DNA from: Rachicladosporium sp. CCFEE 5018
Taxonomy: Eukaryota; Ascomycota; Dothideomycetes; Cladosporiales; Cladosporiaceae
Assembly (NCBI GenBank): GCA_002077045.2
Contig: KZ111155.1
Span: forward strand, 786,230 to 850,229
Direction: 5' to 3'
Length of the DNA stretch: 64,000 nt
Below, in pieces: positions 31,001 to 41,326 of the stretch. The notes below the pieces were generated by a model. That model was given only the letters and a program-made list of their open reading frames with translations, searched no databases and was not told the origin of the DNA. A program made the position numbers and the translations under genes. The first letter of the stretch is position 1. Every line of letters starts with the position of its first letter.

Positions 31001-32919
31001 TCTGCCCAATTCGACAGTGTACCAACGGTGACATCGTTGAAGCCGAGGAGAAAAGTGCGACCTTTGTACGCTCGAAAGCTCATGTAGTACGCATCTGCCA
31101 CCACACCATGCATAGATGTATCATCTGGATTCAGTCGCTCAACCACAGCATGTAGTTGTGCGGAGAACAGGTCTTGATGATAGACATGCCTGTCAAGTAG
31201 ATCGATCGTATCGGTTACCTCAAGTCTGTTATCCTCCAGGATCAGCAGCCTTTGACTGATCGTAAGCACTCCCAAGACTGATCTTCCGAGCCACTGTACA
31301 GCAACGATAGCCTCCTCTGCGCGCCATGTGCCTCGTGTATGGAACGCGAGCTTCGGTGGCTTCTGCGGATCTGCCACCTCGTCTTCATCAATCACTTCGA
31401 CATCAAGCACAGTAAGCTGGTTCGACCAGCAGTACACAAGTTTGGTATCTGAGGACTGCTTCTTGTCGCTCCCATCCGGATGCTTCAGCTTTACCGCAGG
31501 AAACCACGCGAGACACCCACTCAGCGTGCCATGAGGCGAGACATCCTTTGGTCGCGGCGCTTTGTACTGAGTCTGCGCTATCGGAGTGGTCGACACCAAG
31601 ACGAGTAGATATGGCGTCAGCAGAGCCGTCAAGCCCATACTGTCTGTCGCTTGCTCGATGTTACCCAGCGGCAGAGGCGAGAATGCAAGCACGGAACTAG
31701 GTTTGCGGTTCTGCTCTTGCGTAGGATCGACTGTCGGGTATCTGCCCAGTAGTCGAGTACTCTTGATACTCCGCGCGACAGGCCCCAAGCCTCTTGTTGC
31801 TAGGTGCGAGAACGCCATGCCACCTGAGTCTGCTGACACAAGAGCCGTATGTCGGGTTCCCAGAAATCCCACATGCAGCACCGCGGAGTCAACCACATGG
31901 CCATCAGCGTGTTGTGCTTTATCGAGAGCATTCCTCTCGATCGGCGGGACCTGCAAAAACGGCCGCGCTGGCCGACTGATCTCCCAAGTGAAGATAGCTC
32001 CATTAGCGTGCCCACTCGCAATGGTTGAGTAGTCTGATGATATCGCCAGAGAGGTCACGCTACCTGACTCCACGGCCTTAGTTCCTTGACCAATGATGAT
32101 CTTGAGTGTCTGGTGGTAATCGAAGCCGAGGATGAGCCCCTTCGAAGTGCCGATTGCGATCAGTGCGGAGACAGCAAGACAAGTCGGCTTGCCGAAGTTA
32201 CGCTTGCCTACCTCTGAGAAGGCTTGACCACTGAGCTTTCTCAGCTTGGTCCAGCGAATGACTTCCCACGGCGCCTGAGGATGTTCATCCGAGGCCGCCC
32301 CATCCTGTGAAGAGATCTGGGAGATCTGAGACGACAGAGAGACCTGTCTCGAGTGCGGAGACAGAAATGCTGGTGAGCTAGGCCGCGGCGATGGAGAGGG
32401 AGAAGCGGTGAAGCGGGACTCGAATCGCCTCTCGAAGGGCTGCAATGCCCCTGAAACAGATCTCGCTGGCGTTCTGCGTGCTGTGGGTGATCGTCGGCGA
32501 TCAGACGAGAGCGCTTGCGAACCCTGGATTGATAACGTATCGTCTGGGATGGAGCCAGAGTCAATCGGGCTTGCGAGAGGCGTCCTCAAGACAGCTTCCG
32601 CCTCATCCGCCGGAAGATCGATCTCATCGCCATCTGGGGTCGCAGGCTGCCTATCGAACTCGATCTGCGGGACATCGTCGATGCTTTCGAGCTCTGTCGT
32701 ATCGTCCTGCCCCGGAGCAGTTTCCAAGTCCTCAGTACAAGACTCCGTTATCTCGACTGTGGGAAGCACATCGTTTTCAGGCGCTCCTTCCGCAGCACCT
32801 TCGTGCTCGATTGCTGGGTTGACCTCCACGGTTCGATCATCTCCAGTCCGCCTGGCCTCGTCTGCCTCCACATCTTTGTTGTATGCGCCCGCATCGCTAC
32901 CGCTCGTAGACGAGCTCAT
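28060..32919 (-). CDS. VPS8: VPS8, CORVET tethering complex subunit
   Basis: Single exon, 1619 aa, ATG at 32919. Vps8 is a CORVET-specific subunit that binds Rab5 (Vps21) on early endosomes. The first 200 residues are acidic and disordered. A WD40-like propeller follows (CLAVSALIAIGTSKGLILGF, TSLAISSDYSTIASGHANG), then a long alpha-solenoid. The C-terminal RING-type zinc finger (about 1510-1615) has CEMCKK, an interrupting basic insert, CRHVFHRACL and YRCPVC. Upstream of the ATG the frame stays open for about 30 codons (ITDAGTRTHYIETVGSDEW) but has no ATG, so a small 5' exon could exist. It is divergent from the DUF3752 gene, with 381 bases between start codons. Confidence 0.93.
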   Translation of the reverse strand: MSSSTSGSDAGAYNKDVEADEARRTGDDRTVEVNPAIEHEGAAEGAPENDVLPTVEITESCTEDLETAPGQDDTTELESIDDVPQIEFDRQPATPDGDEIDLPADEAEAVLRTPLASPIDSGSIPDDTLSIQGSQALSSDRRRSPTARRTPARSVSGALQPFERRFESRFTASPSPSPRPSSPAFLSPHSRQVSLSSQISQISSQDGAASDEHPQAPWEVIRWTKLRKLSGQAFSEVGKRNFGKPTCLAVSALIAIGTSKGLILGFDYHQTLKIIIGQGTKAVESGSVTSLAISSDYSTIASGHANGAIFTWEISRPARPFLQVPPIERNALDKAQHADGHVVDSAVLHVGFLGTRHTALVSADSGGMAFSHLATRGLGPVARSIKSTRLLGRYPTVDPTQEQNRKPSSVLAFSPLPLGNIEQATDSMGLTALLTPYLLVLVSTTPIAQTQYKAPRPKDVSPHGTLSGCLAWFPAVKLKHPDGSDKKQSSDTKLVYCWSNQLTVLDVEVIDEDEVADPQKPPKLAFHTRGTWRAEEAIVAVQWLGRSVLGVLTISQRLLILEDNRLEVTDTIDLLDRHVYHQDLFSAQLHAVVERLNPDDTSMHGVVADAYYMSFRAYKGRTFLLGFNDVTVGTLSNWADRLVALMEHGDNVAAIRLAIEYYGGVANSVTVGLPDHATTRHEMVRERLIAMLAASVDYTFSQHDIDREDQLRDLAEVCFDACVTMDETAYLFSTVFDAFEDAGEEGVFVTTLEPWVLDADIKILPPEVVKSVVSHFISENQSARLEELLCRLEPTSFDLDQITMLCRQHQLFDALIYVWTRALHDFVTPLIDMLQLMTIINAGDGADLSDDPFYEAAMKTFPYLAFSLTSRWYPSGEYMSDSEAAQAKADLYEYIFSGRPVAWPAGSITVFHTTASKLDEPAFPYLSLLLSFDAASFTSMLNEAFEDSFLNDTDDDTGMNGSAQMNGIKRRSGFKMTRQHIISIMIDVMHKGDFAYDDTVFLDMFIARSLFKYPSQLILSGALLSGVLQRLCDPPSDELRDDCQLSVEYLLSAFSPTDMGGLIELLRGARYFKVLKTVYRRQKLWPELLSAYFEDPDDEQGVFDCITSIMQSSATVPQKQRQAVRSIILEHAVSLADINTEGTALTLAKAAPDLLQPCVEALSNTYQQFLYLRALLEPALLHRDTVAKSQTPLPDAVRSTFQELYVQLMCSHQPDHVADYVGSLPSGDLRLDQVLPAIESGGMIDAAVVLLARDGLARDAMDRLITHMQSQRHALVSLLAAASESPDVRGTHQTADELVKDVQKYTKVGVWLCQGQSARAERAPRPRTNPTWDIDESDLDLDEYLWLNLIDAVVQLTQSVTAAAHHAQDTASDVNDSTQDFDSLRSSLRTNVQQTFTALLAATSVPAKVPTAPANGFSTAQQRTVHNPQTFLRILRAFLTRAAASASSLADLRQVLADIFAAYTFEQNVLTLADDLLGSDVFTDMTDAHALRQRGWRPRTQACEMCKKRAWGTGVGEAVYDEWVKREQGRVDGRRARDGERSGRSRSQGKAKARAVEVMGKDEDDDDAKRLALVVFACRHVFHRACLEDKMDGTGAAPQGRVYRCPVCTDGVQRIAAIP

Positions 32920-33300
32920 CGATCCCGAAGAGCTCCACTCATCGCTGCCAACAGTCTCGATGTAATGCGTCCGAGTCCCAGCGTCCGTGATCTCAACGCT
33001 ATACAGTGCAGCTAGCCTTCAATTCGAGCTTTGGGAAGTATTATGGTTGCCTGGATGTTTCCGGCGGATACTAAAGTAGTAAGAGGTGCCGATTACCAGT
33101 GTGGTCCCTGAGATGTGGGAATTGGATAAATGTTGGCGGGATGCAACACACAGTGTAGGTAGCTGAGCATTTGTAGAGGCTACCACACATGCCTTGACCT
33201 GAGGATGGAGGTGTCTGGGGCTTGGCAAGCTCGACTTTACGATGCACAATGCAAGCATCACAACTCTGTTTCTACAACACACCACATGATCCTCGGAACG
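32920..33300. other. Divergent promoter region of VPS8 and the DUF3752 gene
   Basis: 381 bases. The left part (32920-33010) is an open continuation of the VPS8 frame without an ATG. The rest shows no feature I can name. Confidence 0.45.
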
Positions 33301-34192
33301 ATGTCGGGCATAGGTGCAGACCTTCCTCCTCATCTACTAGCCAAGCGAAAGAGGAAGCAAGAGGAGGAGGCTGCGAATCAGTCTACCATTTCATCCGGCG
33401 CAAACACGAAAGATGGCTCACCAATACCAGAGAAGCGGAGACGAGTCGTAGGGCCCGCACTACCGCCAGCACCACTGGATGAGCGTCCCTCGGTTCCAGT
33501 GAGCGACAAGGACGATGATAGTGACGACGATGACGACGACGGCTTTGGGCCAGCATTGCCCAGCACTGCTGCATCGAATCACGGCAACGACCATGAGGAT
33601 TCATCTACGTCCGCGAAAGCTCTGGAGAAAGACACTTCTGCAGCGAAGCCCAAGCGAGACGACTGGATGACCATGGCACCGGAGGCCGATGGTTTAGCAC
33701 AGCGTATGGACCCATCACGACAACGAGCAAAAGGATTCAATACGAGTAAAGGTGCCAAAGCTCCGCCTGAGAAAGGCGTGGATGGCTCAATATGGCACGA
33801 GACGCCTGAGCAGAAGCGCAAACGACTGGAGAACGAGATGCTGGGGATCGCAGGACCTACACTTGGGAGTGTGGCGCCGACGGGGCCGAGGAAGATGGAT
33901 CACGATGAGGAGGCCGCGAGGAAGATCAGGGAGCACAACGTGAGTCTATGGATCGTGTTCCAACTCTTGGGCAGCATGCTAACAGATATCACAGGAGAAG
34001 ACACGAGGTCCATCACTCATGGAGCAGCACAAGGTACGGCAGCCTGACAAAGCAGACGATGATCCCAGCAAGCGCAAATTCGATCGAGAGAAGGATATAG
34101 GGAGCGGCTTGCTTGGTCGTGCAGAGCGGAAAGACTTCTTGAACAAGGCGTCTGGCTTCTCGTCGAAGTTCTCCGGTGGTAGCTATCTATAG
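33301..34192 (+). CDS. DUF3752 / GPALPP-motif nuclear protein
   Basis: Two exons (33301-33939, 33995-34192), 278 aa, 55-nt intron with branch GCTAAC. It starts MSGIGADLPPHLLAKRKRKQ; another in-frame ATG is 15 bases upstream. Two GPALP motifs (VGPALPPAP, FGPALPST) flank an acidic Asp run. The DUF3752 domain at about 140-275 has DDWMTMAPEADGL, WHETPEQKRKRLENEMLG and the end block FDREKDIGSGLLGRAERKDF. Members are small, charged and probably nuclear; no biochemical role is settled. Confidence 0.88.
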
Positions 34193-34749
34193 CAACTGTC
34201 GTATCATGTCGAAGCTTCAGCCGTTGCCTGTACGAAGGTGGTCTGTCCGCTACTCGGGGTTGCTGCCTTTCGGGTGTACACTGGATACCCAGCAACTCCA
34301 AAAAGAATGGCAGCCATCCAATTGCCTGTGAGTCTCTTCGCTTCGGGGAGGAGTTGTGCATTTCGTTGTTCGAATAGATCTAGACCATGATTATGTTGAC
34401 TTCGTGCACGTTCGCAAAACGATCTCGGAACCCGGATGTTCGGCTGCTCCCGAGATCCTCCAGCCGCTTCCCAGCAGCTGCCCGGCCATCGTAACCTGGA
34501 AGTCTGCATTGTTGACCTTTAAACTCTCCATTCTGTTGATCCCTCCTTGACGCCTTGACCTTCGCAACTCTCACCACCCCCTTCCCGCCTATCGCAATTT
34601 TTTCCATTCCCACCTCTACGCCTGGACATCGACCCGTCGCTCGCTTCGTTTCATCCCTTGAAACACAGCACTCCCTCTATGCTGTGTTGATCTCCCTGCA
34701 ACACCTTCCGATCTCCGCCACTTGCACACCACTTCACTAGCTCCTCACA
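34193..34749. other. Upstream region of the RCR gene
   Basis: 557 bases. The last 200 are rich in C and T on the plus strand, typical of a fungal core promoter and 5' leader. No gene is supported. Confidence 0.45.
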
Positions 34750-35315
34750 ATGTCGCCTCCACTCTACGAACGTCAGAGCACCGGCCTCCCCGGCTTCGAC
34801 ACAAACAACAACATGAACAACCCTTCCGATGGCTACTACGACGACTGGTGGTGGAGTCCCGTAAGCACCTCCCTCCTGCCTCTCCCACTTCGGTCCACTA
34901 ATACTTTTCACAGGCCGGCATGGCAGTCCGCTACGCAATAATAACCCTCATCTTCGCCCTCCTAGTCGGCTACTTCCTCGGCGGCTATCTGCACGCCAAA
35001 CGCCGCGTCTCCAAAGGCCTGCCACCCCTAGCCTACCACCGCTGGATGGTCAACCGCCGCACATCCCGCTACGCCGCGCCGAGCCAGCAGTGGCATTCGC
35101 AACCGTACTACCAGAACGGTGGTAACCAAGGGTACAACGCTGGCAGCTACGGAATGCAGGGGTTCGCTCCGCCGCCGCCGGCGTATGAGGGTCATGTGGC
35201 GCCGCCGCCGGTTTATCAGCCGCCACAGGGAGGGAGCAAGGTGGCGGCGGATCAGAATTATGTGCCTGTGCAGAGGGCTGGGGAGAGCAGTGGAGGGGAC
35301 GCGCCGCGCTTATAA
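34750..35315 (+). CDS. RCR family protein (chitin synthesis regulation / Congo red resistance)
   Basis: Two exons (34750-34860, 34914-35315), 170 aa, 53-nt intron ending CTAATACTTTTCACAG. A short N-terminus ends in YYDDWWWSP, then one membrane segment (about residues 40-62, AVRYAIITLIFALLVGYFLG) and the basic HAKRRVSKGLPPLAYHRW typical of RCR proteins. Three PPxY motifs are visible: PPLY (3-6), PPAY (125-128) and PPVY (135-138). Yeast Rcr1 and Rcr2 use PPxY to bind the Rsp5 ubiquitin ligase and influence sorting of plasma-membrane proteins and chitin deposition. The tail is Gly/Pro/Tyr-rich. Confidence 0.85.
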
Positions 35316-36019
35316 ATCTGCAGCAGCGGAAATGGAGCTTGGCAATGGAAAGTTTGGACTGAGGTGCTCGAACGGAATTGCATTGCATAGGGTTTGGCAT
35401 GGACTGGTATGGGCTGTTACTTGTTTGATGCGGCTCAGGGCGCTTACGTACGGGATATCGCACAAGCCAGGCGTGGCTGGAGAACAGCGAGCACACATTG
35501 GTAGACATGGCGTGCTTGAGGCAGCTTTACCCGTCGTTGCCTACTTCCATCTCACCTGGCGCGCGACGCTTCATTGGCCATGCCCCCGTATCCTTGTTTG
35601 CAGGCTTGAGGCAACCTCAACATCATGACACTCGTACGTAGTGACATGCCTCGGCTTGCCATCCTCATGCCCCAGTGGACACGTCTGGTACCGCCGACGC
35701 GGGCGAGCACGCATGTGCTACAAGTTCGTGGGGCCTACGACACCTTCGCCTAATCCTGCGCCGCCGACATTGTCGTAATAGCCAGCGGTCGATCACTCGG
35801 GTACTGACATTTCCGATCATGCAATCCCACGAGCAGGTCGTTGGAGCACAACCCAATCCGGGCAATATGACCGATGTGCTTGCGACCCGGTCTGCATGGT
35901 TCTGATGACCAGACCCGCTTGCCGAATGTTCGGTGCATAGCGTGTCTGTGCACTACTGCAGGTACGTTCTTTACTTTTGACTCCTTCCCATCGCAGTAAC
36001 GCCCTCCGTGCCTGCAGAT
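35316..36019. other. Spacer between convergent RCR and CIA2 genes
   Basis: About 700 bases with 3' flanks of both neighbours. No supported gene. Confidence 0.45.
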
Positions 36020-36616
36020 CTACTCGCAGGTTGCTAGCATGTTTCGAATGACGCCAACGAGCGTGCCGTTCTCCATGGCGGCAGCCACGCGCTCCTTGTC
36101 CGCTAATTGCTTGTTTACGGCGTCCGCTGTGGTATGCGTGCCTTCTTTAAGCTGAACGTCGATTCTGAAGCGCGGTGGTAAAGCTTGCTCGAGGCGTACC
36201 CGCACTGCCAGACCGATGACCGTACCTAGTGAGCAATGTGCTGTAGTAGGCGTGAGGAGTACTGTGACAGTACTGAGACGTGAGGTTGATGATGCCGGAC
36301 GGGTAATGAAGATGTCCGGGAGGTTCACTACGGCCAGGGACGCAAGTGAGGTTGGATGCTCGGGGTCTGAGATGGTGGAGATGAGGTCGTAGATTTCCTG
36401 CTCGTCGATCTCTTCACGTGGGTCGCTCTCCGAGTCTGAGTCGTCCGAGGCCTCTGGAGATGAGAGGTCTGTGGTGGCGTAATTCGGGTAGGCGTCTTGG
36501 GTCAAGGCGTCGAAGAGACTGGGGCGTTTGGCAGCGTGGGCGTCGCGCTGGCGGGTCGGGAGATCGGATGCATTGAGGATGGTGGGATTCGGATTGTCCT
36601 TATTGTCGGTGTCCAT
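36020..36616 (-). CDS. CIA2: CIA2 (MIP18 / FAM96 family), cytosolic Fe-S targeting factor
   Basis: Single exon, 198 aa, ATG at 36616. A disordered acidic N-terminus precedes the MIP18 (DUF59) domain: EIYDLISTISDPEHPTSLAS, HCSLGTVIGLAVRVRLEQAL and HTTADAVNKQLADKERVAAA. The family's reactive cysteine lies in HCSLGTV. With CIA1 and MET18/MMS19, CIA2 delivers 4Fe-4S clusters to nuclear and cytosolic enzymes such as DNA polymerases and helicases. Confidence 0.93.
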   Translation of the reverse strand: MDTDNKDNPNPTILNASDLPTRQRDAHAAKRPSLFDALTQDAYPNYATTDLSSPEASDDSDSESDPREEIDEQEIYDLISTISDPEHPTSLASLAVVNLPDIFITRPASSTSRLSTVTVLLTPTTAHCSLGTVIGLAVRVRLEQALPPRFRIDVQLKEGTHTTADAVNKQLADKERVAAAMENGTLVGVIRNMLATCE

Positions 36617-38515
36617 GGCTGCGGCGTTAGTTCACAAGGCTTGTTTGTGGTGTAGATATGCAAGATGGTGAACGACACAACGATGATGGGCTGTTAGTCA
36701 CTGCAGGACTCGGTGTCCGAGCACCCGACGTCGGCGAATAGCACCTTTTGTGCCTCACGATCTGAAACATCGATCACTACATGTATGTCGACGGTATGAA
36801 TCGCCAACAGTCGTCTGCGTGCGAGCTGTGTTCAGACCAGCCAAGCCAGCATGATGTCCTCGAGCGCTACATGGCCATGCCCTTGGCCTACATAATTCGA
36901 AGATCCAGGCACAACATGCATTAGATGTCAAGCCTCAGGCACGAGACGCACGAAATGTCTTCCAGTTGCCGACAAGGCTGTGACTGGGTCTGGCACCGGC
37001 TACAGCCTGACCGGCAGCACGGCTGACGAAGAAAGCAAGCACAATCATCCTTCCGGATGCCTCGCCGTCGCATCGCGCCGTGGAAGTTTCGGAGCCATGT
37101 CCGTACCTTACCAATACAAGTTGCGCTTACTCACCGTGAGTTTTGCGGCGCTGACCTTGCGCTTGCCCTGCCAGCGCTCGCGCGAGATTATTTGAAACCT
37201 TGTAGGGCTACCCATACATGAGCGAACGCCGTTGACGCGGCCCCGTGATAGACCTTGCGCTCCGCTGATGATCATCATCGTTGCAGTGCCTCAAGGTTGC
37301 AGCGAGCACCGCGCTATCGTGCCACCCCGGTACCATCATGTCTCACAGTGGTTCATGCATGCACAATCAAGCTAGGATGTTCTGCGGGCATCTTCACGCG
37401 GCCATGCTTGTAGCCCTCAACGAATAGCGTACGGGGCTAGGCCACCCAGCGATCAAGCAAGCCGAATGGCCCAGACCCGTGACGTCCCGTGTAAGGTAAG
37501 CTGACGGCTCTTATGATCATTGAGGTTTTGAGGTTCTTCGCGCAAGTCACTTTCCGATGCATACTTCCTCCTGTTCGAAGGTGAGAGAATTGGCGACGGA
37601 GAGCTCCAAAAGCTACGCCCTTGTCGCAAGCGGAGACATCGCGACTTATATGTGGGATAGCAGCAGTCTCCAACAGGTCGGTGCGCGAGCCTACTTTCTG
37701 TTTCCAGTCTGTCACGACCGTGAGCAGTGCCGCTCGATCACATGTAACTTGGCGCTCTGCACTGTCCAAGTGCTTGGGGCCGGCGCCTCGGTTCGTCACT
37801 CGAATACTACCCAAGTGCGTGTCATGCAGCGGGAGGCGTTTCTCTAGAAACATAAAATATTCTAGAAGCTCGGAAGGAACGTCTTGCGTGCATAGTGCAT
37901 ACGAATGTAATGCACCTTCCTTCTCAAGGTCCTGAAATCTCCCCCGTCAGCTCGCATATTCCCCTCTTCGGTGATTTGCTACAGGAACCCTTCATCCGCC
38001 ACCACTTCAAAAATTCTTTTGTTGGCTTGCCACGATCTGCCCACCCCCGGCTCCGAGGACCACTGCGCGCATACGAGGCGTGTTCGGTCCCGCGTACCTT
38101 GCTGCAGTGCACGTTCGGCTGGCCACGGCAAGTCTTGTTATCTCCATCGGCTTTGCGCTCGCTGCACTTTGTCGACAAGCAACCCCCACCACTGGAACCG
38201 CTAGTTAGCTAGGCCTGTCAATTGCGACAGGCACTTGACAGCACACGTGAACCTTCCACACCGACTGTCATACAGTGCTTGTACATCTTCATCTTCGTTG
38301 CCTTGCTTGGACACGCGCGCTGGACAAGCTGCTGAGTGTTGGGTCGCACAGAAAGGAATGGCTACAGCGCCGGCAAGTCCGGTCATCCACTTTGCCTCAC
38401 GGCGACAAAACTCTCACGCGTTCCGGCCGGTACTTTGCAAAGTGAATAGCGTTGTCGTCAGATGCTGCCGTATATCTGGAGTGAGCCTAACTAGACACCG
38501 GATCACAGGCCTGCG
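36617..38515. other. Long intergenic region upstream of the Zn2Cys6 gene
   Basis: 1.9 kb, the longest gene-free stretch in the window, between divergent CIA2 and the Zn2Cys6 activator. The open frames present are short, without recognisable similarity and without good start contexts. Long upstream regions are common for fungal regulators. A non-coding transcript cannot be excluded. Confidence 0.4.
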
Positions 38516-41326
38516 ATGATGGAACCCGCTCCTACTCCCCCACGTCCGGCTCCACACGCGAAGCAATATGTCTTTGTGGATGAGTACAACAGGCACAAGC
38601 GCCTCAAAGTAATGCGCGCTTGTGATGGCTGTCGCAAACGGAAGATTCGATGTGATGGTGCCTTACAGAATGGGCCGTGGCCTTGTGGAGCTTGCACGAG
38701 GTTGAAGCTCAAGTGTGTTCCACCAACTTTGGATCAGGAAGAGGATACGAACACACCGGCCGTAGAATATGCGCCGAGCCAGAATCGATTTCTCTTCCAG
38801 AACACCACTCTCAACACCAACTTTAACAGCAGTAACCCTAGTCTGCCAGCCTACAACACGACTAGCCCGGCACAGACGACGTATTCATGGTCGACGCCCG
38901 CGCGAACACCTCTAAGCAGTGCACCTACTTCTGCACCATCCATGCCAGATGGCACGGATGTTACCCAGTATCAGCCGACGCCAATCTCGGCTCACGCTCA
39001 ATACGGTCACACACCGGACTCTAGCTATATCAAGGACGAGTACTTCGCTCCCACCTCGAATCCTGCGGAGGCTCAGCAGTTCTGCGATGTGCCGAATTTA
39101 TATCGCACACAGACCGAAGTCTCGGAAAGCTCTCGCAGCGATCCGGAGGAAGTCGATGCGACGGTCAAAGATTTGACGAGTCAGATGGGTGATCTGAGGG
39201 TGGACATATCAAGTATGACGCCCTGGATTGCAAACCACGGACGCAACACAGGGGACAATGCGGGGCTCGTTGATGAAGAGGACGTGGTTCTGTCGCCGAG
39301 TATCATGGCGGACACACGAGTGAGAATACCGCCGGAAATGATGCCTTCGGACGCAAGGATTATGGACTACTTCGGTTACTACTTTGATTATGTGCATCCA
39401 TATATCCCCGTGCTAAACAAGGATACATTCTACAAGCAGTGGAGGGAGGCTCGCGAGACCATACCACCGCTGATGCTGGAGAGTATCTTTGCTTGCGTAG
39501 CTCGATATCTGGACTCGGCCGAGGAGAGCAAGCGATGGCTGGCACTTGCTGCGAAACATGAGGAGAGCTACAAGGACGTGCCGCGTATCAGTACGGTGCA
39601 GTCTCTGGTCATTCTCATCAAAGCTCGTGAGACCGTGACGAAACGAGGGTACTTCTACCGGTCATGGATGGCTACCAAGTATATGGTGACAATGGCTATG
39701 GACCTTGGTCTGCATGAGCACCACGATCGGCATAGCGAAGGTACACCGTGCAAGCTGAGTCGTGTAGACTGCATGGTGCACACGCGTATTTGGCAGACCC
39801 TCTTCGCGCTCGAAGTCTTCATTGGTGGCCCACAGGGGCGGTCCGATTTCCTAATGCAGCACGAAACCGTGGACATGGAGCCTCCCTTTCCTTCGGCAGA
39901 TCTTGATGCCTTTGAATATCAGACTTCGCGACGATATGCAGTTCTCTCGCAAGCTATCAAGAATACGAAGATCACAAACAGCTTGTATCAGAGCTTGAAG
40001 CGACAGAAGAAGGACTGGGCTTTGGATCCGAAGTTCCGACGCCATGATCACAATCTTGTCGACTGGCTGCAACGACTACCGTCGGATCTACAGGTACACT
40101 ACCCAGCCGATGACACCCCGCCGTGGCTTGGAGGGGATCACTTCGTTGCCGGCATGCACGTATATCACCACCTGTTGGTTATCATGCACCATCGTCCGCA
40201 ACTGGTGACTTTACTAGAGATGAAAGACTCTAGCTGGAACGCACATCTCAACACGTGCTTCGAGGCTTCGGTCTCCATATGTCGTCTGCAAGAGGCTCTG
40301 TTGCGAGACTTCGGACTGCACGGGATATTGTTCATGCTCCGTGGCATCAACTTCACAGTGTACGCCATCTTGACATGCGCGATGCTTCACCTAGTAGCGA
40401 TTACATCGCCGGACTCGGGCATGAACTCGCGAGCACGAAAGTACTTCACGAGTCATATGCGGATCTTGGAGAGATGCGTGTCTTCTGCTGGTCCAGAAGT
40501 CCAGGTCCAGATCAATACGTTGAGAGAAGCCTTCAGCAGCGATACAAGTAGACCTTTCGAGCTCAAGCCCGGTCTCGGAATGCGCAGTCCCACTATGGAG
40601 CCAAACCGGACCCCGCCAGCGATCGATAGCAGTCGGGACGTTCTGCAGCGTACATCGTCGCAGCATCAGTCCAACGCAGCATGGGCTCGCCTGCAGCCCA
40701 CCATGTCTGCGACACCGATCACCCTACTTGATCCTTACACATCCTCATTCCATCCGTCCACGATCCCTCCCACGCTTCCAGATACCACACCGTTGGCTAA
40801 CAGCGTCCATAATTTTGAGCCATCGCTAGGGCAGACGTACGCAGCATCTGCATACGACAGTCATCCGAATAGCACTTTCCAGCAGCACCCGCAGCCCTAT
40901 GGGCGAGATACTTTACCCAACATTGAGCCTGTCAGCCAAGTATGGGATCCCTCAGGTATCTTCAACCAGTGGCACAACGCCTTCGGACCTGCGACACAGC
41001 CGCAGCAGCCCTCGCCACCCAACGCGCGATATGCTCAGGCAGCAATCACGACCTCCATGCTACCGAGCCTTACTCAGGCTTCGCCTCTTAGCGCGTCTAC
41101 ATCCTTCCCGCAGGCATATACGAGTGGGAGTCATCCTACACAACATATGCAGCAGCAGATACCCGAGCCAGTTGCCATGACTGCGATTCCAGCTGTGACG
41201 CCAGTGATGTGGCAGGATGCCTTCACGTCGGCGTATGCCAGTGGGCATGGGCAGAAGAGGTATCGAGATGACGGACTAGATGCCGGGAATGCGTACAACA
41301 ACTTTGATACGAAGAGACGAGGGTGA
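38516..41326 (+). CDS. Zn(II)2Cys6 transcription factor with fungal_trans domain
   Basis: Single exon, 936 aa, starting MMEPAPTPP. A complete binuclear cluster at about residues 39-65 reads CDGCRKRKIRC then CGACTRLKLKC, preceded by a basic arm (YNRHKRLKVMR). The middle homology region at about 280-640 has MDYFGYYFDYVHPYIPVLNK, RGYFYRSWMATKYMVTMAMD and a later helical block ending ILTCAMLHLVAITSP. The last 250 residues are Gln/Pro/Ser/Thr-rich and probably activating. The segment YVFVDEYNRHKRLKVMRACD is typical of a conserved filamentous-fungal regulator group, but I cannot name the orthologue. The adjacent plus-strand MFS transporter starts 592 bases downstream. Confidence 0.9.
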   Translation: MMEPAPTPPRPAPHAKQYVFVDEYNRHKRLKVMRACDGCRKRKIRCDGALQNGPWPCGACTRLKLKCVPPTLDQEEDTNTPAVEYAPSQNRFLFQNTTLNTNFNSSNPSLPAYNTTSPAQTTYSWSTPARTPLSSAPTSAPSMPDGTDVTQYQPTPISAHAQYGHTPDSSYIKDEYFAPTSNPAEAQQFCDVPNLYRTQTEVSESSRSDPEEVDATVKDLTSQMGDLRVDISSMTPWIANHGRNTGDNAGLVDEEDVVLSPSIMADTRVRIPPEMMPSDARIMDYFGYYFDYVHPYIPVLNKDTFYKQWREARETIPPLMLESIFACVARYLDSAEESKRWLALAAKHEESYKDVPRISTVQSLVILIKARETVTKRGYFYRSWMATKYMVTMAMDLGLHEHHDRHSEGTPCKLSRVDCMVHTRIWQTLFALEVFIGGPQGRSDFLMQHETVDMEPPFPSADLDAFEYQTSRRYAVLSQAIKNTKITNSLYQSLKRQKKDWALDPKFRRHDHNLVDWLQRLPSDLQVHYPADDTPPWLGGDHFVAGMHVYHHLLVIMHHRPQLVTLLEMKDSSWNAHLNTCFEASVSICRLQEALLRDFGLHGILFMLRGINFTVYAILTCAMLHLVAITSPDSGMNSRARKYFTSHMRILERCVSSAGPEVQVQINTLREAFSSDTSRPFELKPGLGMRSPTMEPNRTPPAIDSSRDVLQRTSSQHQSNAAWARLQPTMSATPITLLDPYTSSFHPSTIPPTLPDTTPLANSVHNFEPSLGQTYAASAYDSHPNSTFQQHPQPYGRDTLPNIEPVSQVWDPSGIFNQWHNAFGPATQPQQPSPPNARYAQAAITTSMLPSLTQASPLSASTSFPQAYTSGSHPTQHMQQQIPEPVAMTAIPAVTPVMWQDAFTSAYASGHGQKRYRDDGLDAGNAYNNFDTKRRG

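Noticed and set aside
37437..37853. A 138-codon minus-strand open frame in the long intergenic region
   Set aside because: No family similarity, no intron support and overlapping open frames on the other strand of similar length; it looks like chance.
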